DNA of 64,000 nt. It comes from Balneolaceae bacterium. GTDB taxonomy: Bacteria; Bacteroidota; Rhodothermia; Balneolales; Balneolaceae. Position numbers and translations under genes: made by a program. This document shows positions 27,696 through 36,784 of this stretch, piece by piece. Location of the stretch: contig REDS01000117.1 of the NCBI GenBank assembly GCA_007693395.1, positions 1 through 64,000 on the forward strand, read 5' to 3'. The number at the start of each line of letters is the position of its first letter. Position 1 is the first letter of the stretch. The notes beneath the pieces were generated by a model. That model saw only the letters and a list, made by a program, of their open reading frames with translations, ran no database searches and was not told where the DNA came from.

Positions 27696-28139
27696 TCAGG
27701 CTTCCTGTTTGGCAGGCTTTTTGATTTTGGTTGATTTTGCAAATTCGGCATCGAGCATTCCATTAAGTTCTGCATTTCCTTCGCCCATTTTACAGCTGCC
27801 ATTAAATTGAGCGCCTTCTTCTACAATTAATGTTTTTGTATGCAAATCACCTCCAACTACTGAACCCTGACGCAGGGTAAGTTTGCCGGCTACTTTTACT
27901 GTACCATCCACATAACCGGAAATATCTGCATCAGTTGAAATGAGATTGCCGCTTAAATTTGCGGTTGATGTAACGATGATTTTTCCTTTACAGATGCAAT
28001 CGCCATCAATTCTGCCGGCTATTCGCAAATCACTTTTCGAGTTAATAGTACCTTTGATGTGGGTACCTTCACTTATCATATTCAGAGAGGGGGGTTTTTG
28101 AGCAGTATTATTCACTTTCAGTGGTTGTTTTTTGAACAT
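27696..28139 (-). CDS. Bactofilin family polymer-forming protein
   Basis: 147 aa from the ATG at 28139, which has AAAAGGAC just upstream; the ORF-track start 57 bp earlier would overlap the M23 gene. The centre is the right-handed beta-helix of bactofilins: ISEGTHIKGTINSKSDLRIAGRIDGDCICKGKIIV, then repeats spaced six or so residues apart (GNLISTDADISGYVDGTV...). The flexible tails are Pro/Lys rich. Bactofilins form filaments that position cell-wall enzymes. It lies 8 bp downstream of an M23 peptidase gene, a pairing known from cell-shape systems in other bacteria. Confidence 0.92.
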   Translation of the reverse strand: MFKKQPLKVNNTAQKPPSLNMISEGTHIKGTINSKSDLRIAGRIDGDCICKGKIIVTSTANLSGNLISTDADISGYVDGTVKVAGKLTLRQGSVVGGDLHTKTLIVEEGAQFNGSCKMGEGNAELNGMLDAEFAKSTKIKKPAKQEA

Positions 28140-28147
28140 TTGTCCTT

Positions 28148-29002
28148 TTATTGTTGAAGTAACATTAACGGATTTTGAGGTGTGCCATCTTTCCACAATT
28201 CTAAGTGCAGATGCGAGCCTGAGCTCAATACACCGCGATCGCCTACAAGGCCAAGAATATCACCCTGCAGCACAAAGTCACCCTGATCTTTTAACAGGCG
28301 TGCTCCATGTTTGTAAACACTCATCATACCATCGGCATGCTGAAGGTAAAGAACATAACCATAATTTATGGTCCAAATTGCAGAAACTACAACACCATCT
28401 GCTATAGCTCTAAATTCAGAATTTGTTTCCGCTGCGATGTCTATTCCATAGTGCCCGTTCTCCACAGAAAAGCGTTGCGTTATGGACCCATCAATAGGGA
28501 AAGGCGCCGGAAAAGATAACTCCCGTTCTAACCGTGAAGAAGAAATTATCTCGTGCCTGGTAAGCATCTCGAAGGTATTGGCTGATGATCCCTCTAAAAA
28601 AAAACTTCTGTCATCGTAAGCAAAATTCAGCATGGGCCTTTGTTCCACTTCAAAAAGAGTATCAGGTACGGTTCGCACAAATCCTTTTAAATCATTGAGC
28701 TGTACATCCCGGGCATATAATGAATCTTGTAGTGCAGTAACTCTATCACTAATCTCAATTACCTGATCGCGAAACCTGTCGTCCAGCCGCTGCTGATAAA
28801 TTGAACTTAACGGAGTAATATAAAAAATGGCAATTGTAAAAATAATGGCTGCTGTGGTTACAGATACAAGCAATAAAATTGCATCCAGCGATTTGAGTTT
28901 GAATGTTTTTGCTGCATCGGGATCGTTTTCATCAAAAACGATTACCGTTACATCACCTTCTTTTTCTGATAGTATTTTTTTTAAAAATTGCCACATACTC
29001 AA
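28148..29002 (-). CDS. M23-family peptidoglycan endopeptidase, membrane-anchored
   Basis: 284 aa. A cytoplasmic N-terminus is followed by a membrane helix (about 39-62), a coiled-coil segment (70-105) and a LytM domain (about 170-284). Zinc ligands are H184 and D188 (HYGID) and the H-x-H at 264-266 (SHLHLE), with H232 as the likely catalytic partner. All are intact, so it should be an active DD-endopeptidase or related enzyme rather than an EnvC-like activator. The bactofilin gene follows after 8 bp; the filament could recruit this enzyme through its cytoplasmic tail. Confidence 0.92.
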   Translation of the reverse strand: MSMWQFLKKILSEKEGDVTVIVFDENDPDAAKTFKLKSLDAILLLVSVTTAAIIFTIAIFYITPLSSIYQQRLDDRFRDQVIEISDRVTALQDSLYARDVQLNDLKGFVRTVPDTLFEVEQRPMLNFAYDDRSFFLEGSSANTFEMLTRHEIISSSRLERELSFPAPFPIDGSITQRFSVENGHYGIDIAAETNSEFRAIADGVVVSAIWTINYGYVLYLQHADGMMSVYKHGARLLKDQGDFVLQGDILGLVGDRGVLSSGSHLHLELWKDGTPQNPLMLLQQ

Positions 29003-29030
29003 TTAGCAAAAAGCATAGCTCTGTCCCGCA

Positions 29031-30506
29031 TTATGATACTGAATAGTTCGGGGCTTCTTTTGTGATTTGAACTGAGTGCGGATGATTCTCCTTGTAACTT
29101 GCCGCCGATATCTGTACAAACTCAGCTTTTTTAAGATCATCTATAGTGGCGGCACCAACATATCCCATTGCTGCACGGAGCCCCCCCGACATTTGATGAA
29201 CCACTTCACTCAAATAGCCTTTGTATGGCACGCGTCCTTCAATTCCTTCCGGAACAAGTTTCAAATCGTCCTCAACATCCTGGAAGTATCTGTCTTTTGA
29301 ACCTTTCGCCATCGCTCCTAAACTTCCCATTCCCCGGTACGATTTGTACTTTCGTGATTCATATATAATCGTCTCACCAGGGCTTTCATCAACCCCGGCA
29401 AACATAGAGCCCATCATCACGGCATCTGCACCACCTGCAATCGCTTTTGGAATGTCTCCAGTTTGCTTTATACCGCCATCTGCAATCAAACCGATATTCT
29501 TTTTCGAAACAAACTCCGAAATCTCCATTACGGCAGAAAGCTGAGGTACACCAACACCGGTAACAACCCGGGTGGTGCAGATTGAGCCGGGGCCAACTCC
29601 AACTTTTACCACATCAGCTCCGGCTTCAACAAGTGCTTCAGCTGCTGCTCTGGTAGCAATATTTCCGCCCACAACATTCAGATCTTTATATACTCCTTTA
29701 ATTTGCTTAACCATATTCAGAACACCTTCTGAGTGGCCATGCGCTGTATCTACTGTAATGAGATCCACACCCGATTCAACAAGCGCATCAACCCTGTCAA
29801 GCGTATCCGGTGTTACCCCAACTGCGGCTCCAACCCGCAGCCGTCCCATATCATCTTTACATGCATTGGGGAAATTCATTTTTTTCTCGATATCTTTAAA
29901 TGTAATAAGGCCAACAAGAATCTTATTTTTATTTACAATCGGTAGCTTCTCCACTTTGTACTGTTGCAAAATTTCTTCAGCTTCATCGAGGCTGGTATTC
30001 TCTTTTGCGGTGATGAGATTTTCACTCGTCATAATGTTGCCGAGCTTCTTATCAACATAATGTTCGAACCTCAAATCTCTGTTTGTAACTATACCTATGA
30101 GCCTGTTGCCCTCTTCTACGATGGGGATTCCGCCAATTTTGTGCTTTCTCATTAGAGCGCGGGCATCTTTAACCGTTGCATCCGGCGGTAGTGTAACCGG
30201 ATCTACAATCATTCCGCTTTCACTTCTTTTTACCAGGCGAACATGCTCTGCCTGATCTTCAATACTCATATTTTTATGAAGCATGGCCATTCCCCCCTCT
30301 CTTGCAAGTGCAATCGCCATGCGATACTCTGAAACTGTATCCATAGCAGCACTGAGTATAGGTACATTGAGGGTAAGAGTTGGCGTGAGGTTTACTTTTG
30401 TATCTACATCCCTCGGAAGAACTTTTGAGTGAGCAGGTACAAGTAAAACATCGTCGTAAGTAAGTCCCTGGCGGGTAATACTTGAGAAAGGAGAGGGCTT
30501 CATCAT
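29031..30506 (-). CDS. guaB: Inosine-5'-monophosphate dehydrogenase
   Basis: 491 aa. The TIM barrel opens with [16 protein letters not shown] pair is inserted at about 97-208. The catalytic loop [18 protein letters not shown] places the active Cys at 310. [10 protein letters not shown] and [13 protein letters not shown] bind the IMP phosphate, and the flap has [12 protein letters not shown]. It oxidises IMP to XMP, the committed step to GMP. The second Met (30503) is an alternative start. Confidence 0.98.
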   Translation of the reverse strand: MMKPSPFSSITRQGLTYDDVLLVPAHSKVLPRDVDTKVNLTPTLTLNVPILSAAMDTVSEYRMAIALAREGGMAMLHKNMSIEDQAEHVRLVKRSESGMIVDPVTLPPDATVKDARALMRKHKIGGIPIVEEGNRLIGIVTNRDLRFEHYVDKKLGNIMTSENLITAKENTSLDEAEEILQQYKVEKLPIVNKNKILVGLITFKDIEKKMNFPNACKDDMGRLRVGAAVGVTPDTLDRVDALVESGVDLITVDTAHGHSEGVLNMVKQIKGVYKDLNVVGGNIATRAAAEALVEAGADVVKVGVGPGSICTTRVVTGVGVPQLSAVMEISEFVSKKNIGLIADGGIKQTGDIPKAIAGGADAVMMGSMFAGVDESPGETIIYESRKYKSYRGMGSLGAMAKGSKDRYFQDVEDDLKLVPEGIEGRVPYKGYLSEVVHQMSGGLRAAMGYVGAATIDDLKKAEFVQISAASYKENHPHSVQITKEAPNYSVS

Positions 30507-30534
30507 TAAATAAATCGCTTGGTTTACATTTCAG

Positions 30535-30542
30535 TAAAGATA
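30535..30542 (-). promoter_or_regulatory. Possible -7 promoter element of guaB (TATCTTTA)
   Basis: One base off TAnnTTTG, about 29 bases before the guaB ATG, which leaves a leader of about 20 nt. No convincing -33 TTTG at the usual distance. Confidence 0.35.
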
Positions 30543-30582
30543 AAAAAACCATCACAACTTATTTTCCCTTTATTCGCAAAAA

Positions 30583-30903
30583 CTAAAGCTTTGTTATGCT
30601 CACCGATTCAAGCGCCGTTTCGAGCGAACAGATACCATCGATAAAGCTTTTCACCCAGAAATCCACACTCTCTCTGCGGCGTTGTACGTACGCACAATTT
30701 GTTGAGTACCTCCCATGAAGTTCGTCATAGTAGGCTTTCACATCATCTTTTACGGCAAGTTTTAACTCTGCCGGAAGGTTGCCCCATCCAAGCAGGTGGA
30801 ACATCTCTTCTGTTTTAGAATGATCTTCTTTGGTTTTCTTAAAAATTTTGAGAAGTGGTGTTACCGGGACTGTTCGTACTCTGGTTTTTTTTGCTGTATT
30901 CAT
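30583..30903 (-). CDS. Hypothetical protein, 106 aa
   Basis: I do not recognise this protein. It is basic at the N-terminus (MNTAKKTRVRTVPVTPLLKIF), has no signal peptide or membrane helix, and seems mostly helical. It contains a Trp-rich middle (LLGWGNLPAEL) and a Tyr/Arg patch (YYDELHGRYSTNCAYVQRRRE). Coding is supported by its GGAGTAAA ribosome-binding site seven bases before the ATG and by the regulatory layout in its leader: the ribosome-binding site pairs perfectly with an upstream TTTACTCC, and a TGACAC/GTGTCA palindrome and a 10-base C run (minus strand) lie further up. It stands alone between purB and guaB. A small regulator or nucleic-acid-binding protein is possible, but this is a guess. 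Confidence 0.6.
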   Translation of the reverse strand: MNTAKKTRVRTVPVTPLLKIFKKTKEDHSKTEEMFHLLGWGNLPAELKLAVKDDVKAYYDELHGRYSTNCAYVQRRRESVDFWVKSFIDGICSLETALESVSITKL

Positions 30904-30908
30904 TATGA

Positions 30909-30940
30909 TTTACTCCGTTTGTTTATCGTTCAGGAGTAAA
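30909..30940 (-). promoter_or_regulatory. Leader hairpin that would sequester the ribosome-binding site
   Basis: On the minus strand TTTACTCC (30940-30933) is followed after 16 bases by its exact complement GGAGTAAA (30916-30909), which is the ribosome-binding site of the 106-aa gene. Folding would hide the site from ribosomes. Confidence 0.6.
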
Positions 30941-30954
30941 TTAATGACCTACTG

Positions 30955-30970
30955 TGACACCTTAGTGTCA
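30955..30970. promoter_or_regulatory. Palindrome TGACAC-CTTA-GTGTCA
   Basis: A perfect 6-bp arm inverted repeat with a 4-base spacer, about 52 bp upstream of the 106-aa gene start. The size and symmetry fit a dimeric-regulator operator. Which regulator binds is unknown. Confidence 0.5.
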
Positions 30971-30977
30971 TCCCTTA

Positions 30978-30987
30978 GGGGGGGGGG
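30978..30987. repeat. Homopolymeric G10 (C10 on minus strand) tract
   Basis: Ten consecutive G between purB and the 106-aa gene, 7 bp from the palindrome. It is the longest G/C homopolymer I noticed in the window. Such tracts are prone to slipped-strand length change and to sequencing error. Confidence 0.9.
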
Positions 30988-31018
30988 TTTTTAACTCTTT
31001 TTTCTGGTCAAAAAAACT

Positions 31019-32314
31019 CTACAAACCCACCCGCTCAAAAATCTCGTCCACTCTTCTTGTATGATGGTTTAAATCAAATGCTGTATCTATTTCTGAAGAG
31101 GTTAAATTCTCTTTGATGGTTTCATCTGCCTCTACAAGATCGCGAAAGTTTCGTTTCTCTTCCCAGGCTTTCATGGCCAACGGCTGAACAGTATCGTACG
31201 CTATTTCGCGGGAAAGGCCTTTTTCGATGAGCATTAGCAGTAGGCGCTGGGAAAAAACCAGCCCATGAGTTTTCTCCATATTCTCAAGCATATTCTCAGG
31301 ATAAACCATCAATTTCTCGATTACACCTGAGAAACGGTTCAGCATATAGTCAAGCAAAATGGTGGCATCAGGCAGGATGATTCTCTCCACAGAAGAGTGT
31401 GAAATATCGCGTTCGTGCCAAAGCGGAACATTTTCGAATGATGAGATCATATACCCGCGCAGAACTCGTGCACAACCTGTAATATTTTCGGAACTTATAG
31501 GATTTCGCTTATGCGGCATAGCTGACGAACCCTTCTGCCCTTTGCTAAAAAACTCCTCGGCTTCCCGTAATTCAGTGCGCTGCAAATGGCGTATTTCTAC
31601 GGCAATTTTTTCGAGTGTGGATCCAATCAATGCCAGTGTTGCCATGTAGTGTGCGTGGCGGTCGCGCTGAAGGGTTTGCGTGGAAACAGGAGCCGGACTT
31701 ATACCGAGCCGCTCGCAGGTAAGCTGTTCTACTTTTGGCGGAATATGTGCAAAAGTACCAACCGCACCTGAAAGTTTCCCAAATTCAACACCGGCTGCTG
31801 CGTGTTTAAACCGCTCTATGTTCCGTTGCATTTCAGCATACCAAAGTGCACATTTCAGGCCAAAAGTTGTGGGTTCGGCGTGTACTCCATGGGTGCGCCC
31901 CATCATTACTGTTAGCTTGTGTTTCCTTGCTTTTTCTGCCAAGGCAGCTGTAAAACATTCGAGGCCGCTTTTCAGAAGTTCATTCGCCTGCTTAAGACGA
32001 AACCCGTTTGCGGTATCTACCACATCGGTTGAGGTAAGACCGTAATGAACCCACTTCTTTTCGTCACCCAATGTTTCTGATACTGCCCTTGTGAAAGCAA
32101 CAACATCATGCCGTGTATCTTTTTCAATTTCATGGATTCTATCCACATTAAACGTAGCATTTTGATAGAGTTTTTCAACGTCTTCTGCGGGTATAGTGCC
32201 TATCTGGCTCCATGCCCAGCATGCTGCAAGTTCAACTTCAAGCCAGGCTTTAAACTGGTTCTCTTCAGTCCAAATATCGGCCATTTCCTTGCGGGAATAT
32301 CGTTCAATCATCAA
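31019..32314 (-). CDS. purB: Adenylosuccinate lyase
   Basis: 431 aa. The fumarase/aspartase superfamily signature is [11 protein letters not shown] at about 262-272, with the catalytic Ser in the flexible loop; [14 protein letters not shown] holds the general-acid His (142). It cleaves SAICAR in IMP synthesis and adenylosuccinate in AMP synthesis. The guaB and purB genes lie close together, giving a small purine cluster interrupted by the 106-aa unknown. It begins 6 bp after the M48 peptidase stop, so it is likely read from the upstream operon. Confidence 0.97.
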   Translation of the reverse strand: MMIERYSRKEMADIWTEENQFKAWLEVELAACWAWSQIGTIPAEDVEKLYQNATFNVDRIHEIEKDTRHDVVAFTRAVSETLGDEKKWVHYGLTSTDVVDTANGFRLKQANELLKSGLECFTAALAEKARKHKLTVMMGRTHGVHAEPTTFGLKCALWYAEMQRNIERFKHAAAGVEFGKLSGAVGTFAHIPPKVEQLTCERLGISPAPVSTQTLQRDRHAHYMATLALIGSTLEKIAVEIRHLQRTELREAEEFFSKGQKGSSAMPHKRNPISSENITGCARVLRGYMISSFENVPLWHERDISHSSVERIILPDATILLDYMLNRFSGVIEKLMVYPENMLENMEKTHGLVFSQRLLLMLIEKGLSREIAYDTVQPLAMKAWEEKRNFRDLVEADETIKENLTSSEIDTAFDLNHHTRRVDEIFERVGL

Positions 32315-32320
32315 AAAAAT

Positions 32321-33811
32321 TTATTGGGTTGGTATTTTTAATATTGTTCCGGGCTCAATCATATCATCCAAATACACCTGATTAATTATGGCAATTTCTT
32401 CAGGGTCGATGTTCATGGGTAGTTGTGATGGCAACAGATCTCTGAATCGCCTTCGCTCAGTTGTTTGCAGCAAATCTATGGTAACCGGCCTGATGTTGAG
32501 AATGCGTTCATCCGTAAGCCGGCTGAATTGAGACGTGGTAGAAGCGAAATTCTCCTTAAAACTTTCAAACTGGTTTTGGGCAGAATAGTTGATGAATCGG
32601 TACACTCTGCCACCATATTCCAATGCATAAACATGTACACCAAGTGTTTGATTGCCATCTTCAACTGTAAAATTTGCTTCGTATGCAGGTATTGATCCGC
32701 TGCTTGTCCGTGAGCGCTGTTCAGTTGCTTCAGCATTGTTCTGTTCAAGAAATCGCTGAACAGATGCACGGGCGGTAGAAGATTCGTTATCTATCCTTAA
32801 AATCATAACGGCATCACCTTCGCCACTTACCATAACTACTTGTGTGGGTTGATTAATGAGCTGCCAGCCGCTCGGGTATGGAAATGTAAACTCCAGTTCA
32901 GGGTGAAAATAGAATCCATCCTCATGAAAGCCGTTTCGGGGGTTATTACCATAGGTTAACCCCAGCAGACGCTGCAGATATTCTTCGGTGTTATAAATTG
33001 TTTGTTCAAACCCCCTCTCTCTCCATTCCTGTGCCTTTCTGGGAATATTCCGCTCTCTCTCACCGGGATCGGGATGTGTTGAGAGAAAGTTTGGTAACGT
33101 CTGGCCAGAGCGTTCTGAAATTCTTCGAAGGCTTGTAAAAAAAGCTGCACCTTCAGCAGCTGCGTAACCTGTTTTTGCTGCATATTCTACCCCGAGCCTG
33201 TCGGATTCCCGCTCATGATTTCTGCTGTTACTCAGGAAAAGCAACTGGGCAGCAGTGCCGCTTATATTTAAAATACTTTCACCGGGAAGGCCCAACAGTT
33301 CCTGCCCTAAAATTGCGCCCCCTAATAAAACTACCGAACTAATGGTTTGCTGTAAACCTCTCTGCGATGCATGCCTTGCCGCTACGTGGCCAATCTCATG
33401 CCCTATAACCACAGCAAGCTGAGCTTCATTATTCATATGGGCAAGCAATCCTCTTGTTACATATACATAACCTCCCGGTAGCGCAAATGCATTTACAACG
33501 GGGCTATCAAGCACACGGAAATAGAATTCCGTTTCCCTGAAACGGTCGGCTGTTCCTTCCCGGCGCATGTGGCTGTTTCCCAGTATTTCGTGGCTTATAC
33601 GATCGAACCACTCGTTTATCTCTTCATCTTCATATAAACCAAATTCCGAAACAATTTCACGATCAACCTCCTGGCCAATTTGAATTTCCTGATCCCAGGA
33701 GTAGGCAAAGGCTCGTTTTGTACCTGTTATGGCACTCTCCTGAACCACACAGGATGAAGCAAAAATGAGGATTACAATTAGCGGACTAAAATAGGATATA
33801 AAAGTTCTCAT
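32321..33811 (-). CDS. M48-family metalloprotease lipoprotein (BepA-like) with LysM-like tail
   Basis: 496 aa. A signal peptide with a likely lipobox (ASSC, Cys 21) is followed by the zinc protease domain, with HEIGH at 138-142 and the third ligand Glu in ESDRLGVEYA. After it comes a domain of unknown fold (about 280-440) where other family members carry TPR repeats. The last 40 residues (EEIAIINQVYLDDMIEPGTILKIP) look like a LysM, a peptidoglycan-binding unit. The protein probably degrades or guides misassembled outer-membrane proteins. Upstream, at 33838-33850, the palindrome TAATAC-G-GTATTA lies in the gap to the DUF2779 gene and could be a control site. Confidence 0.88.
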   Translation of the reverse strand: MRTFISYFSPLIVILIFASSCVVQESAITGTKRAFAYSWDQEIQIGQEVDREIVSEFGLYEDEEINEWFDRISHEILGNSHMRREGTADRFRETEFYFRVLDSPVVNAFALPGGYVYVTRGLLAHMNNEAQLAVVIGHEIGHVAARHASQRGLQQTISSVVLLGGAILGQELLGLPGESILNISGTAAQLLFLSNSRNHERESDRLGVEYAAKTGYAAAEGAAFFTSLRRISERSGQTLPNFLSTHPDPGERERNIPRKAQEWRERGFEQTIYNTEEYLQRLLGLTYGNNPRNGFHEDGFYFHPELEFTFPYPSGWQLINQPTQVVMVSGEGDAVMILRIDNESSTARASVQRFLEQNNAEATEQRSRTSSGSIPAYEANFTVEDGNQTLGVHVYALEYGGRVYRFINYSAQNQFESFKENFASTTSQFSRLTDERILNIRPVTIDLLQTTERRRFRDLLPSQLPMNIDPEEIAIINQVYLDDMIEPGTILKIPTQ

Positions 33812-33837
33812 AGCGTGTGATTATAATGATGTAGTAA

Positions 33838-33850
33838 TAATACGGTATTA
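33838..33850. promoter_or_regulatory. Palindrome TAATAC-G-GTATTA upstream of M48 protease gene
   Basis: A perfect 6+1+6 inverted repeat 27 bp before the M48 start codon. It is AT-rich, so chance occurrence is not negligible. Confidence 0.3.
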
Positions 33851-33867
33851 CAGGGTTTTTAGCGTGA

Positions 33868-35742
33868 TTACTTCTCATCGAACATAAGTATTTCTCCTTC
33901 ATGAACTGAAACGAGCTTTAACATATGAATATAGAGATACAAGAGTGCATAGGCATCGAGAGTGCAATATTTTCGTAACACATTTTGAACGGATAATTCT
34001 TCTTTCGGGGCCAACAAGCCGGATTTCAGTGATATCCATGCATTCATCGCTGAAGAACCATCCACTATACCGCTGCCGTTTTCCTGAATGGATTCATAAC
34101 TTGAGCCCTGAAACAAGGCCTTCAGCTCATCATTTTTTGACAGCATCTTCAGTATGGGGCCTTCATCATTATTGATGATTGTTGCTTCCTTCTCGAGCTT
34201 ACGCACACTTTCAAGAACCTGTTTTAACCCAAGCCCATTTTCCTGATATTTGTTGAAGTAGTAATTTCGAATCCAGTCGCTGAGGTCGAAAAAGTGATCA
34301 AAATCTTTAAGGCCATTTCTGATCGAGATAAGTGAATCAATCCGCCCCGCATGCAGCATCGAATTTCGCTGCAGATCAGAAATCAACCGGCTTACTGCCT
34401 GCTTTTCGAATGGTGAGTATTGAATGATTGTGCCTTCAAAAATTCCCGGAATTTTTACCAATTCATCCGCAAACTGTTCGTGGGGATCCGGATTATCGGG
34501 GTCTGTATCAAGCCACTCATTCAGTTCAAAATTTCCATCATCAAAAAGAGTAATCCCGGAAAACTGAAAGTAAACCGGTTTATATGGGATATCTCCCCTC
34601 TTCATCGGTATGGCATAAGTTGATGCCTCGAAATCCAAAAAATGGAGTGGGAATTTCAGATTTTTGATGCGCTGCATTCCTTCCTTCACCCAAAGCAGAG
34701 GTATAGTCTCACCTTTTGATCGTAATATCTGAAGGTTCCGCCGTTGCTGCATGGTAATATTTGGCCCGCCATGTGCTTGTATATTTTCAAAACTGCTGAA
34801 CCCATCCGATATTTCAATCTGCTCACAGTACCAAATCTGTTTATCACAAAGATCACTGTTTCCATGGCCAATCAGATCGAACGTATGGTTGCCGGGCTTC
34901 TTCATTGCAACATCTTTAAAATGCTTACTCCAGCAGCTTAAAGTACGATCATGCTGCAACCTATAATTACAATATTTGCACTCTCTGCTCCTCTCAACTG
35001 CAGGAGGAGTACCGGAAGTGACAATTTTTTCAATTTCATTCATCACCACACCTAACCGCTTTCCTGCAAACTGTTTATGAACTACAGCAGCAGGCAATTG
35101 CTCTGAAAGCTCATCTGCCCCTCGCCCGGCTGTAACTTTCATAAACAAATCGTTGAAATTCTCTTTTAACTCTGAGGGTTTTTCCTTCAGCAATACATGC
35201 CGGTTCAGTAATTCCAACCCTGCCCTGAAATCTTTACGGGGAAAATAAAACTCTGCTTTAACAGAACCTGCTGGGTAACACTGTCTCAAAACTTCCATTC
35301 TGTAGGCTGCCTTCAGCAAATAACTGTTCTCAGCGCTGTTCAGCCCTACCTTGTCTATGTTTGATGCGCTGGTTCGCTTTCTCAATTTGCCGTGAATCTG
35401 AATCACGGTAAACTCATCTCCTCTTTTTACCAGAATCGGGATTCGAGTGAGAAAAAATCCAGCTTGAAGCACAGCACCACAAATTGCAATATCATCATCG
35501 GTTAGCCACTTTCGCGTCTCCTTAAGGGCAACGGCCGTTTCATTTGATGTATGCCGTACATTTGTAAAAAGAGTTGCAACAGCATCGCGGATATTTAATT
35601 TATTTCGCTGCCTGTAAACCGGCCGGGATGCATCGGGATAATCCTCGCTAATGAGAAAGGAGTATTTTAGCGGACAGCGTAATGTTTCAAGAAAAAAATG
35701 ATCCTTAATTACTCTTTCACTACGTTCTCTGCCCGGCATCAT
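33868..35742 (-). CDS. DUF2779-family protein: Cas4-like N-domain fused to DEDD-type exonuclease-like domain
   Basis: 624 aa. The N-terminal half has the cysteine layout of Cas4/AddB-type iron-sulfur nucleases (C23, then C255-x2-C258-x11-C270). However, the PD-(D/E)xK core seems eroded: where 'D ... ExK' is expected the sequence reads TRIPIL ... IQIHGK. The C-terminal half begins with HFLDFEASTYAIPMKRG (D370, E372) and ends with YCTLDAYALLYLY, the first and third motifs of a DEDD (RNase H-fold) exonuclease, with IQYSPFEKQAV between. This is the DUF2779 pattern. The role is unknown; DNA or RNA processing is inferred. Its start overlaps the murB stop by 4 bp, so it is expressed with housekeeping genes. 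No cas genes or repeats are nearby. Confidence 0.8.
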   Translation of the reverse strand: MMPGRERSERVIKDHFFLETLRCPLKYSFLISEDYPDASRPVYRQRNKLNIRDAVATLFTNVRHTSNETAVALKETRKWLTDDDIAICGAVLQAGFFLTRIPILVKRGDEFTVIQIHGKLRKRTSASNIDKVGLNSAENSYLLKAAYRMEVLRQCYPAGSVKAEFYFPRKDFRAGLELLNRHVLLKEKPSELKENFNDLFMKVTAGRGADELSEQLPAAVVHKQFAGKRLGVVMNEIEKIVTSGTPPAVERSRECKYCNYRLQHDRTLSCWSKHFKDVAMKKPGNHTFDLIGHGNSDLCDKQIWYCEQIEISDGFSSFENIQAHGGPNITMQQRRNLQILRSKGETIPLLWVKEGMQRIKNLKFPLHFLDFEASTYAIPMKRGDIPYKPVYFQFSGITLFDDGNFELNEWLDTDPDNPDPHEQFADELVKIPGIFEGTIIQYSPFEKQAVSRLISDLQRNSMLHAGRIDSLISIRNGLKDFDHFFDLSDWIRNYYFNKYQENGLGLKQVLESVRKLEKEATIINNDEGPILKMLSKNDELKALFQGSSYESIQENGSGIVDGSSAMNAWISLKSGLLAPKEELSVQNVLRKYCTLDAYALLYLYIHMLKLVSVHEGEILMFDEK

Positions 35743-36782
35743 TCCACAATATTTACTTCCGGTGTGAGATCAACTCCAAATTTCTGAGAAACAGATTTCT
35801 GAATGGTAAGCGCATGGTTCCAAATCTCTTCGCCCGTAGCACCGCCGTGGTTCACCAGTACCAGCGCCTGATTTTCATACGTACCCACGTTACCAACTCG
35901 TTTTCCCTTCCAGCCAGCTTTTTCAATAAGCCAGCCTGCCGGTATCTTCACCTCATTATCTGAAATTTTATAACCGGGTATACCTTCATACTCTTCAGCA
36001 AGGGTTTTGAACAGATCTGTATCAACCACCGGATTTTTAAAAAAGCTTCCCGCGTTGCCAATCAGTTTGGGATCGGGAAGTTTCGATTTTCTGATTGCAA
36101 CAACAGCTTCAAAAACGTCTTTAATTCCCGGGTTTGAGATATCATGTATTTCGAGATATTCTTTCAGAGAACGGTATGAACTATTTATGAGGTGACCTTC
36201 TTTTGTTAACCTAAGCGTAATACCGGTAACAATTGCTCTGCCTTTCAGTCTGTTTTTAAAAATACTGTCGCGATATTCAAACTCACACGATTCTTTTTGA
36301 ATAGTTTTTTCCTCACCGGTTTTTGTATCGAAATAATCTGTTGATTCGAGTACATCCATAAGCTCAACGCCATACGCCCCAATATTTTGTATTGGTGCAG
36401 CTCCAATTGTACCGGGAATCAGGGCGAGGTTTTCAATTCCTCCAAAATTGTTTTGAACAGCCCACTCAACCAGTGTATGCCAGTTTACACCTGCAGCCGC
36501 AAAAATTGCAACTGATTTTCCATCTTCTGACTTGACCTTAATGCCATCTAAATCAATTTTCAGCACGGGTCGGCTGATATCTCTTTTCAAAAGCACATTG
36601 CTTCCGCCCCCCAGAATAAAAGGATCTTCACTGTAAAAAACTCCATCCTTAAATAGAGTATGTAATTGATTTGTGGAGCTGATCTTGATCAACTTTTCAG
36701 CTTTTGCCTTAACACCCAGTGTGTTAAGGCCGGTGAGATCTGCCTGTTGTATGAAAGGTACAGTTGGGGAGGTTTTTGCCAT
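35739..36782 (-). CDS. murB: UDP-N-acetylenolpyruvoylglucosamine reductase (MurB)
   Basis: 347 aa, a type I MurB as in E. coli. The FAD site is GGGSNVLL. The catalytic set is visible: Arg in YRDSIFKNR, Ser in AGSFFKNPVV (proton donor to the enolpyruvyl group), and Glu in the closing EVNIVE. It reduces the enolpyruvyl ether to lactyl in UDP-MurNAc synthesis. It lies 2 bp after the gldE-like gene and overlaps the DUF2779 gene by 4 bp. Confidence 0.97.
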   Translation of the reverse strand: MAKTSPTVPFIQQADLTGLNTLGVKAKAEKLIKISSTNQLHTLFKDGVFYSEDPFILGGGSNVLLKRDISRPVLKIDLDGIKVKSEDGKSVAIFAAAGVNWHTLVEWAVQNNFGGIENLALIPGTIGAAPIQNIGAYGVELMDVLESTDYFDTKTGEEKTIQKESCEFEYRDSIFKNRLKGRAIVTGITLRLTKEGHLINSSYRSLKEYLEIHDISNPGIKDVFEAVVAIRKSKLPDPKLIGNAGSFFKNPVVDTDLFKTLAEEYEGIPGYKISDNEVKIPAGWLIEKAGWKGKRVGNVGTYENQALVLVNHGGATGEEIWNHALTIQKSVSQKFGVDLTPEVNIVE

Positions 36783-36784
36783 AT

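Noticed and set aside
27696-28196. Longer bactofilin start at 28196
   Set aside because: It would overlap the end of the M23 gene by about 50 bp. The ATG at 28139 has AAAAGGAC directly upstream.
33868-35742. CRISPR adaptation role for the Cas4-like protein
   Set aside because: No repeat array or other cas gene is in the window, and the protein has the DUF2779 layout in a housekeeping operon.
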